Below, piece after piece: positions 55,679 through 64,000 of a DNA stretch of 64,000 nucleotides. The position numbers and the translations under genes are program-made. The notes beneath the pieces were generated by a model, which made no database searches, was not told the origin of the DNA, and saw nothing but the letters and a program-made list of their open reading frames with translations. The stretch spans positions 124,001 to 188,000 of the forward strand of contig JAHLKF010000023.1 in the NCBI GenBank assembly GCA_025558075.1, written 5' to 3'. Position 1 is the first letter of the stretch. Each line of letters starts with the position of its first letter. The DNA comes from Gaertneriomyces semiglobifer (taxonomy: Eukaryota; Chytridiomycota; Chytridiomycetes; Spizellomycetales; Spizellomycetaceae).

Positions 55679-58600
55679 ATGGTATTGTCCCTCAACACCC
55701 TGCTGCATCATCTTCGTATATCATATAGTTTGATTGGGAACCCGGAAGCAGGAGAAAAAGTCCTTTCATGTGGAGTCATGATACTACCCTCATGGGATGA
55801 TTTGTCGGATGAATGGAATGAAGCTGAAGCACACTGTTTGAACCGGAGCGTGAAGCTGCCAACGCCGGTCACGAATCCGGATATGAGCACTGTGGTGATT
55901 GCTCACGACAAACATATCGGTGATGGGGGAATCAAACGACAAAGCTTTGCTCCTATAGCGGAAGGCCCTGATCTCAAGGACATCTTCAGCCCGCTTTCCC
56001 TTGAAAAGCTTTTCAAGCACTCTCACGTCGTACCTGCCATGAAACCCGAGCAGCCAGAAGAGAATGAGTTATTATTTACAATTAAAGGCAATGGCAGCAT
56101 GGTCCCACAACCGGCTCTGTGTACAGATACACCTAGCGAACTAAGTCTCAATATGGAGATGTCACTCGATCAGAGCTTTTTGCCCGCGGAGAAAATTGGG
56201 CATCTACCTTTAGCTGATGATGTGACGGGCACTTTTTCGCTTACGAGTCAGCATGATTGCTTTGAGAACGGTCCGTCTCACCCAAACGGCGCATTACGTT
56301 CGCAAGCAGTCGTCATGAACAATTCGACATCCAGCCTTCGTACAAATACACCAGGAGAAATATCTGCAAAGCGCACTCGCTGTACAAAAGGCTCGCAATT
56401 TGAAGACCGTGAGGGCAGGAAGGAAGCTGGAGGTGATTCTGGGTGTTCTTCTTGGAGTGTGGCTCGACTCTTCCAAACCGAATACGATGGCCGAACGCGC
56501 AGTCATTTGCGCGCTCTTGTAAATGAGGTGGCCTCCGGTACTACAGATGGAGTTTCCGAAGTTGGTTGTCCTGCTGTGTATCATTCAGGTGAAGGTCGGA
56601 TTAGTAGAAATGTGTCTGTCGACGCTCCGAAGGTAAATCACTCTCTTGCCAGCTCAAGTGTTCACAATAGTGGATATGTGCTTCGACTGACAGATCATAT
56701 TCTAGTTAGCAATGGAATCATCCGTCGCTTCCTATCACAATTCAGGGAACATGAGCCGCCAGTCTATCATGAGTGAGGGCGGAGGAGGCAACCGGCATGG
56801 GAGCTATCCATCGGACATAGACTTTCTGGAGGATCCGTTCGATAGTAAAGAGCGATCGTCGTTCGGCTCGTCGCTACCAGAGGATGATCGTGTGACAGAG
56901 CAAGGCCATCTAGCCGACACCTCCAAATCCGCACATGCGGCGTCGTCGAGAATGTTAACCATACGGAACTTGAACTTCCGTGCAAGCGCAGGTGGGCGAT
57001 TGACCGCGATCCACATCTCTGTGATCTACGAAACTTAGCGATTTTATATGCAGCGTCGGCCATGCTTTCACAACTTGGTGCCCATTCCCGCATGGTGTTT
57101 AACGAAGAAAAGCAATGCTGGGAAGGAAGTGACGACGCGTTCGACTGTAAACCCCCTGCCGAAGTTGCAATTGAAGAGCGCCAGGATGAAGTCACCTCAA
57201 TCGTCCGTCCTGTCAATCAAGGGGTTATAGCACGTGGGGCTACCGAGGTGTCCTTGAAGAAGGCCGAAGAAACCGCTTCAGACAGTCAGTTAGAGGCTGA
57301 GGGCAAGAAGGAGATTGAAGTTGATAGTCACGTGGGCGAAGTCGATGAAAATTCAGTGGTTCATCATTCGGAAAATGAAGCCCTGGAAATCTTCCCAGGT
57401 CTGGCGTCTACAAGCAACATTGATATCGCTGAGGCAACTGAACGATCGTCTCCGCTCGGTAAGTATCAGCGTGTAATTACCTGTGAATATGTAAGACCGT
57501 AACCGGAGTCATGGATCGAAGATTCTCCATCGATCGGCGTCATAAATCGGGTTGCAAACGAAGATGCGGGTGCTGCATTTATGTTATCGTAAGTTACCTC
57601 ATGTGGCCTTCTAGCAATTGCGCGCTTCGCTGATGGTTCACAACCAGCGGGGTCTCTAGTAGTGCATCAGACATTCTGCTCGATTTGAGAAGCAGTGGGT
57701 ACGAGCATAATGCGGCGCGTTAACCTGAGGAAAGCTCACAGACATCGGTCTCCAGCTTGTCAAGTACAGTCCGCATTCCTCCGCTATGGAACTTACGAGT
57801 TCTTGATGTGTCGCAAAATGCTATTCGCGATTTGAAAGGTGAGCGAGTGCAGTTGAACCACCAAGACTTCAGGTCATACTCAAACTTTGAGACGACCTTC
57901 ACCAGCTCTGACTCCTCTGGCGAATTTGAAGGAGTTGCGCGCGGAAGCCAATCAAATCATGGATTGTGGTTTCTTAAGGTACATGCCTCGACTCGCTAAA
58001 GCCTGCCTGCGCGCCAACCGGATTACAGCACTGAGGGTTTCTTCAGGCGAACAGTAAGTATGGAAAAGACTATAATAGATTATTCTGGTATCTTAGCATA
58101 TTCCTGTAGGTGCCGACTAGAGATTCTGGATGTCTCTTACAATCGACTCAAAAATCTGGAGGGCATTGAGCACTTTGAACACTTGCGGGAACTAACAGTT
58201 GGTAAGTTCCGCAAGCCAGTTTTCGCATTAACCGGAGCATTCAACCAACCAATAAAGGCTAGATCATAACAAGTTGGAAAGCATTACGACGACGACGCCA
58301 CTTCCACGGGTCGAAATACTGAGTGCCGCTCATAACAACTTGTCGCATTTTGACGCCCATTTCTGGCCCAACGTTCAAGCGCTTGATTTAGACGGAAACC
58401 TGATTAGCTCAATGTCGAATGAGAAGTTACTTACGCAGTTACGAACACTATCACTCGAGTTTCAAAGGGTAGACCGAATGTATGTTCACAACGCAATCTA
58501 AGTCATCTCCGTTGAACGGTGCTGATGCATACGCCAGGTCTGTACGCTTTGCGTACTTCCAAGACTTAAGGAGCCTCAGAGTATCAGGTAGACTGTTCAA

Positions 58601-59272
58601 TCGCCTGCTTTCGCTCTTGAATAACACTGACATCAGCCATGCTTTCGGTCACAGATTGTCCGCTGCATGATCTCGAGCAGCTGTGCTATAACAATCAATT
58701 GCGGACACTTGATGCTAGGGCTGCCGGTGTAAAGAGAATCCCTGATATATTTGGCATGAGCTTACCGAATCTAGAATATCTGGACCTAACACAAAATGGG
58801 ATACTGAACACATATGGAATCAAGTATCTCAAGGGGATCCGGTCTCTCTATTTGACTGGTAATGACATACAAGATTTTGCGATGCTTCTTGCTTCTCTAA
58901 AGGGCCTGAGTAAAATTGAGGTCTTGGACTTAAGGTATGGGATATTATGTACACGCTTTAATGTCGTTCACTGAAGATGTGGTTCTCTCAAGATTTAATC
59001 CCATCACCGCAAAATTCTATCCCCACCCTGAGTCATACGAAGGCATCGCAACTTGGGACGACGCGGAGAGAAAGTTCAGGCAAGCTCTGTCCGATCAGGA
59101 TTATGTTCGACGCGCATGTTATCGGAGCACTATCATCTGCAGTTTGCGAGGATCTTTGAAGCGTTTGGATCAGCTCGCCACCGACGACAAACACAAAAGA
59201 ATAGCTAAATATCATATGAAAAAGCTCAAATCTTCTCTGCGCCAGTTAGCACAAGCCTCCCAACTTTCGTAG
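55679..59272 (+). CDS. CDC11: Cdc11/Nud1-like spindle-pole scaffold (leucine-rich repeats)
   Basis: Scaffold of the septation initiation / mitotic exit network at the spindle pole. Twelve exons: 55679-56632, 56706-56991, 57054-57458, 57522-57588, 57648-57698, 57735-57838, 57906-58053, 58110-58201, 58263-58479, 58538-58587, 58637-58934, 58993-59272, about 983 residues. The N-terminal half is disordered, with SWDDLSDEWNEAE and the Cdc11-type MVFNEEKQCWEGSD. The C-terminal half is a leucine-rich repeat array (LRVLDVSQNAIRDLKG, LEILDVSYNRLKNLEGI, LEYLDLTQNGILN). It ends with the cap typical of Cdc11/Nud1: VLDLRFNPITAKFY, WDDAERKFRQALSDQDYVRRACYRSTIICSLRGSLKRLD. The start is uncertain (55679 or the methionine at 55778). 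One intron (57699-57734) is only 36 nt. Confidence 0.86.
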
Positions 59273-59394
59273 GTCGTTTAATGCGTGCGCGCATGATAGG
59301 GTGAGTCAAAAATTAGATTAGGAATAAAATATACAAGTAGAACGGAGACCAAATAGGTGGTAAGATCATATCTGAGAACGTGTCAGTTTACAAA

Positions 59395-59936
59395 TCAAAC
59401 GACTTTTGGTGCCTGAAAGTAGTTTCCCACATGAACCCCGTGTGCAAACAGCCATGACAAAAATGAAGTACTAACCATGCTTATGATCTTTGACCAACGT
59501 TTTTGTCTGCATTCATTCGCAATAGCGCCGAGCACCCGATTGCCCAGCGGTTGACCCTGCTTGTTCAGCATTACCACGGCATTGTCGTCAAATCTCACAT
59601 AGCTTCCGTCCAGTCGGCGCACTTCTTTCTTTGTTCGTACTACCAATGCTCTTTGAACGTCTCCCTTCTTCAGTTTACTGACAGCAGCTTGCGCGTTGCT
59701 AGCTCCGGACTCAACATTCACTGGTCTGGCCTTCTTCACTACACAGACAATTTCGTCGCCCAGAGATGCGTGCCGGGCACCACCAATTACATTGATGCAC
59801 TCGACCAGCAAGGCACCGGAATTGTCGATGACCTGATGGTGATCGGAAGGGCAATTCGTTAGCGGTGGTGCCTGTGCATCCTGTCTCGTGCAGCGCTCCT
59901 TTGCCTTACCCTCGCCAAACTCTTTAACTGTATCAT
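59395..59936 (-). CDS. mitochondrial ribosomal protein uL14m
   Basis: Large-subunit ribosomal protein L14, mitochondrial type. Three exons (59910-59936, 59476-59832, 59395-59412) give about 133 residues. Sequence: MIQLKSLAR, then VIDNSGALLVECINVIG, GDEIVCVVKKARPVN, VQRALVVRTKKEVRRLDGSYVRFDDNAVVMLNKQGQPLGNRVLGAIANECR, and a last exon of six codons encoding APKVV and the stop. The family normally starts MIQ(L)KS and is 120-145 residues long. The tiny last exon was placed by phase and by the conserved hydrophobic ending. Confidence 0.93.
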
Positions 59937-60222
59937 GGCGCCTGTTACTCTCCAACAGAACTAAGGGATACTGGTGTGTCCTCCCTCCTTTCTGTAAATT
60001 TACAACGTAAATGGAACTCCTTATCCAGTTGTATCCCGTCGTTGATCACTACGACTGGTGTCAACCGATGTATTTAGTTTGCAACTTTCTCGGCGAGTGA
60101 AATTCGGCGTGGTTGCTATGCCCACTTGCAAACACACGAATCCGCTCCTCAGGCCGAGGTTGTCAAATCCGTAACCGACTTGGAATTGATTCTGATCACC
60201 GCTGCAGCGTCAGACTCGAGGC

Positions 60223-60666
60223 ATGATGGCTTCTCCAAAGGCACAAGAGGTCATGGACGAGGTTAGTATCTGCATGCAGTTTTGGCGCGTTCCGACAGTG
60301 GGAAGAGCTAAACGGTGCACCACCAGATCCGCAGGGAGGTGGCGCTCCAAAACTTCCAGGAACTTCTCTCTGTAAGCTGCAATCTTTGCTCATTACTTGA
60401 GTTCAGCTGAAGCTGATCGGTTGTGCTGCATGCCCACCCAGAAAATAAATACGAAGTGCTTCGCCAAGTGTGTACCGAAGCCTGGACAAACACTTGACAG
60501 CTCCGAGCAGGTACCCATGGTTAAAGCATTATACACTGGTGCGCTTATTGATCTGTTCATCTTATTTAATCAGACCTGTTTGCAACGTTGCAGTGATAGA
60601 TACCAAGAGGCTTGGAATGTGGTGTCCACGACATACTTGCGCCGGGCGCAAAGAGAAGGTGTTTGA
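60223..60666 (+). CDS. TIM13: small TIM chaperone, Tim13-like
   Basis: Mitochondrial intermembrane-space chaperone that escorts hydrophobic precursors. Four exons (60223-60261, 60327-60371, 60442-60510, 60574-60666) give about 81 residues. Twin CX3C motifs are clear: CFAKC in exon 3 and CLQRC in exon 4. The surroundings (IRREVALQNFQELLSKINTK, KPGQTLDSSEQ, RYQEAWNVVSTTYLRR) fit Tim13 better than Tim8, 9 or 10. Every intron is phase 0. An ATG pair opens the frame (MMASPKAQEVMDE). Confidence 0.92.
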
Positions 60667-60777
60667 TCAAACAGTGGAGACAAGTCTCTAAGCAGAAGCA
60701 CCCAGAGATCTACGAGCATACGGTGGGGATGAACGCTACTTTGGCCCACGTTATATGATTACTATCAATGAATCACC

Positions 60778-63700
60778 TCACGTTGATGGTCGTGGAACAA
60801 GCCCTAATATGTTCTCAACAAACTGTCTCGGCGTGAAATATTGGGGAATACATCCAGTATGATCTTCACTGTTTGGCAACAGTTGACGCATTGCTTCTGA
60901 GAATTCGGAAGATACCATTGTTTCACCTAGTGGTGCGCGAGTCAGTTGCAGATTCATGTCGGCATACGGCAAGGGTGTGCCATAAACGCATACCATACTG
61001 CTGAATGAGCGATAGCAAGCCGTCTCTATGAAGCATCTCGTCATGGTTCAGCGGAATGGTGTCCTCTTGTGTGGGTTCATCGAGCATTCCAGGTTCAAGT
61101 CGCTTGGCTTGAGCGAGTGCATTCACGAGGTCGGTTTCGGTATACGTGGATACAGGGCGGTGGTTGACATATACTGAACGCAATGATTAGCTTCAGTGTT
61201 TTGCTATAATTGTATCTCTCAGGTACGTACATTGGATTAGCTCTTCCAAGGTCACATCATTCTTCAAAGGTGCCGCATTACCGTCAAACCAGCCGGAGTA
61301 CCTAACTTCGTTCAACATATCCTCGATCTCTTGCAAGGAAGGGTAGTAGCCCATAGCTTGCATTATCCGAGGGATCTCGTCCAATGCAACAATATCGCGA
61401 ATCCGACGAGGACGAGTGCTATTTTCGCCTTGACTATTGTAAGTTGAGTTACTTCGTTAATATCCCACGGCCCGCGGTGTCTTCATTCCAACGGACCTTT
61501 GCAGCTGAGCGTAGTAGAAATAATCTTCCATTTCTCGCACGAATTCTTCGCGCTGGCGCTGTACGTCTTCCAGAGATTTCCCTGATTTTGTGCGCGGGAT
61601 GAGTAGGTCCAAATATGGCTCCAGACCGTCTCCTCCAAGTTGGATCTGTACTTCCAGCGCCTCCGGAGTTAGTTTCCACAGGTTCACCACGCCATCATCC
61701 CGCCCAAGAGACAACACATGCGATCCGGTCACTGTCGGGACCACCTGGGCAATCTATGTGCGGTGAGAATGTAAGATTTACTTCGCTCATTTGACGCAAT
61801 GAGTCCGATGTCACCCACCTTCCCAGAATGGGCAATCACTCCCATCGACTTGTGCGGGTTACCATCGAGCGGCAGCTTTACCACCCCAAGCACCTATGAC
61901 GTTACTGCTTCATGGGATGAACCACCCGAATCTGAAACAGCACCCTACTACCTTATCCTGTGAGCCGTAAACCATGTACTGTGACTTCTCCTGTTCTATT
62001 GCGGGTGGAATACCGCGGGGAATGACTGCTAAATGCTCAAGTTGTCCTCCGTGTGCAGGTGCAGCAACAGTTCTTCGGCATATCTGTGTTTCTGCATTGT
62101 ATACCCGAAATTTTGAGGCGCTATTCGCTGCGAGAAGGTAATACTGGGGCGGCTCGTTTGAGTTTTTTGGAGTAATGGGCGGATGCAAAATCGCACATAT
62201 CGGCCGGTTGACCTGATCAATCCGGAAGATGGACTGCGGCCTGGGCTTAGTTACGGGTGTGTCAACGTCAACAGCCGGGATCAGCACCAACCTTAGCGGT
62301 TACCCCACCTGAAACAGTGGAATGGCTCAGGTCGTACTCTGCGACATGTCGATCCTTTGACACGGACAAAAGCCGTGGCACTCCGTCTTCTCCTTGCCCT
62401 GGAATAAACACCAAACCTGTTGTTCGGGTCGTGAGTACACGAATACGTGCCTGCTGCCAACTTTTTGGCTCTTACCAACGATGTCTTTGTAGTGAGCTTT
62501 GATTCTGCCCACAAAGACCCATTCTTCGTGGCCCTGAAGTCTGGAAAAAATCCCCACCCCGCAGTCAGCATCCGCAACAGCCAAATAGTTGCCGTCGTGA
62601 GCAAATGTCGCATGTGAGATAGGAGCTTTCGAAACTGCATAACCCGGTAGGCCCGCACGGTGGGACGCTGGCGTCGATTGTTGCAGGTCTACCAGTGTTG
62701 TGGAACGCACGATCCGAACAGTGCCATTATCGAAACCGATTGCTTTAACCATCCCAAAATCAGAGCTCGAAAATGGTTCTCCGATTTCGAGAATACTTAC
62801 CCAAGACATCTCCGTTCGTCGAGTATGCTAAAGTTCGCGCGCGGAGAAGTTCACCACTTGCTGGGTGTGACTGCCTTCCGGCCGCTTGACCTCCCGCGGT
62901 TTCGAAAGGCTCCTCAAACTTCTTTGTCGCGACTAATGACCTCTTCTCGTAGTTCCACACGTAGAGATAACCTAAGGAAAGCCCGCTCAATGCCTAATTG
63001 AATCGCAGAGGAAATGGCGAAAGTACCATTGTTGCCGCCCACTACGAAGTATGGTAGATGCGGATGGACAGCTAATGCATACATTGGCCCATACTGCGCC
63101 TCAAGGATAACAGTAGTGGATGTCTCCTGTATCCGTACGGTTAGAACCTGGATGTTCCTTTGCAGAGTCAAAAAGTTGTACCGAGGGCATTCCGGCCTTC
63201 ATCATGATGTTCGCGTTGTTGATATCGCCTTGGTTGATGAGAAATACGCGAGCATGGCGAGTGGCGACTACAAGATCTGGCACGCTGTTGCCTGAATGCA
63301 AGTGAGCAGAGTGTTGTACCGGTAGTCTGCGTGGGATACATACTGCCACCGGCTCCATTAACGCTGGGATTTACAGCCGGTGAGACTGCAACAATGGGGC
63401 CCGAACGTAGACGTTCAAACCAAGCAACAAGGCGTAACTGTTCGAGTTGATGGTATCAGGGTCATGAGCCTCAAGATCGCCGTGAGGAGAGGTGTCACCT
63501 GCATGTCGTATACACGCACGAAGCCATCATCTGCACCGGTCACCAGATACTGCCCGTTCACGATGGTGGCCACTCGGATGCTGGCATTGTGCAATCTATA
63601 ACTGGATGTGAGACACCAGATACGGCTGCACATATTGTCGAATACCAACCGAATCAGCTTGACCGCCGCCTTTTTGCCCTTTTCCATTCTAACACTTAAG

Positions 63701-64000
63701 TTGTTGAGATTGCGGTTGGTCCATATTATGACATCCCCTTCTGTAGTGGTAGATAACGCCTGACCGACTGTGTTCTCTGGTGTTTGAGGCAAAAATGTGG
63801 ACGTTATGAATGATGCCGGAGTGTGCTTGAAATCTCTGTAATCCACTGTCAATTTTAGATGTGGTTGGAGGTTGCATATGAAAAATTCCTGCCTTGAACT
63901 CAGCACGGGGACATACTGCTGTATGCCTTTGACTGCGTTCCAGGTAAAGAAGTTTACACTGCCTTCACCGTTCGTCATAAACTCGGTAGCATCGTCTGGA
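60778..64000 (-). CDS. CFAP251: CFAP251/WDR66-like ciliary WD40 protein, 5' end outside the window
   Basis: Axonemal protein of the calmodulin/radial spoke complex. Fourteen exons are visible (63650->64000, 63499-63595, 63344-63437, 63182-63291, 63027-63126, 62801-62971, 62476-62742, 62304-62416, 61952-62245, 61819-61893, 61497-61753, 61231-61433, 60994-61173, 60778-60926); the N-terminus lies beyond 64000. WD repeats include TTTEGDVIIWTN, YLVTGADDGFVRVYD, YFVVGGNNGYLYVWNY, IGFDNGTVRIV and LGRDDGVVNLWK. After EDYFYYAQLQSQGE a calmodulin-like EF-hand tail follows: LDEIPRIMQAMGYYPSLQEIEDMLNEVRYSG, LEELIQLYVNHRPV, LLSLIQQYGETM, and FTPRQFVENILGLVP at the end. That arrangement is specific to CFAP251. 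Confidence 0.9.

Overview
The window is nuclear DNA from a flagellated (zoosporic) fungus, most likely a chytrid. Genes are compact and interrupted by short GT-AG introns, mostly about 50-75 nt. Many proteins are recognisably fungal: Bub2, the Cdc11/Nud1 scaffold, Bzz1, Dap1, Per1, Snf4, Yme2 and a Sur7/PalI-type protein. Three genes belong to motile cilia: IFT46, SPAG17/PF6 and CFAP251. Together these point to a fungus with swimming spores. A bacterial-type mitochondrial release factor of the RF2 class also fits the chytrid lineages in which mitochondrial UAG is read as leucine. The assignment rests on reading the sequence, not on a database search.

Layout. 0.4-9.2 kb: a small unknown gene, triose-phosphate isomerase, the haem protein Dap1, a Tubby-like protein, the WDR55/Jip5 WD40 protein, elongin C and a coiled-coil protein. 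9.4-16 kb: Bzz1 (F-BAR, C1, two SH3), an SPF45-like splicing factor without a G-patch, and an unknown acidic protein. 16.5-25.5 kb: a SPATA20/YyaL thioredoxin-fold protein with microexons, Bub2, IFT46 and an NUDCD1-like protein. 25.8-35.7 kb: kynurenine 3-monooxygenase, APC7, an F-box protein, a Tls1/C9orf78 splicing protein, mitochondrial RF2 and eIF3m. 35.9-47.3 kb: Per1, Snf4, a Sur7/PalI-like protein, a DECD-box helicase, Yme2 with a duplicated 3' end, simple repeats, and a disordered protein carrying nine copies of a pentapeptide. 47.3-50.4 kb: a gene-poor, visibly CpG-depleted block that looks like a decayed, formerly methylated insertion; it carries a copy of part of a SPAG17 exon. 50.4-64 kb: SPAG17, Cdc11/Nud1, mitochondrial uL14, Tim13, and the 3' part of CFAP251, which runs off the right edge.

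Themes. Genes are housekeeping and mostly unlinked in function. Two groupings stand out: flagellar genes (IFT46, SPAG17, CFAP251) and mitotic-exit/septation genes (Bub2 and Cdc11/Nud1, with APC7 also nearby). SPAG17 and Cdc11/Nud1 are divergent across about 320 bp. Splice models were built by eye: reading frame, GT-AG (or GC-AG) borders and family similarity had to agree, and exon lengths were checked for phase. No RNA gene could be supported. No obvious new multi-gene system was seen; the most unusual items are the RF2 gene, the microexons, the CpG-poor block with its captured exon, and the Yme2 tail duplication.
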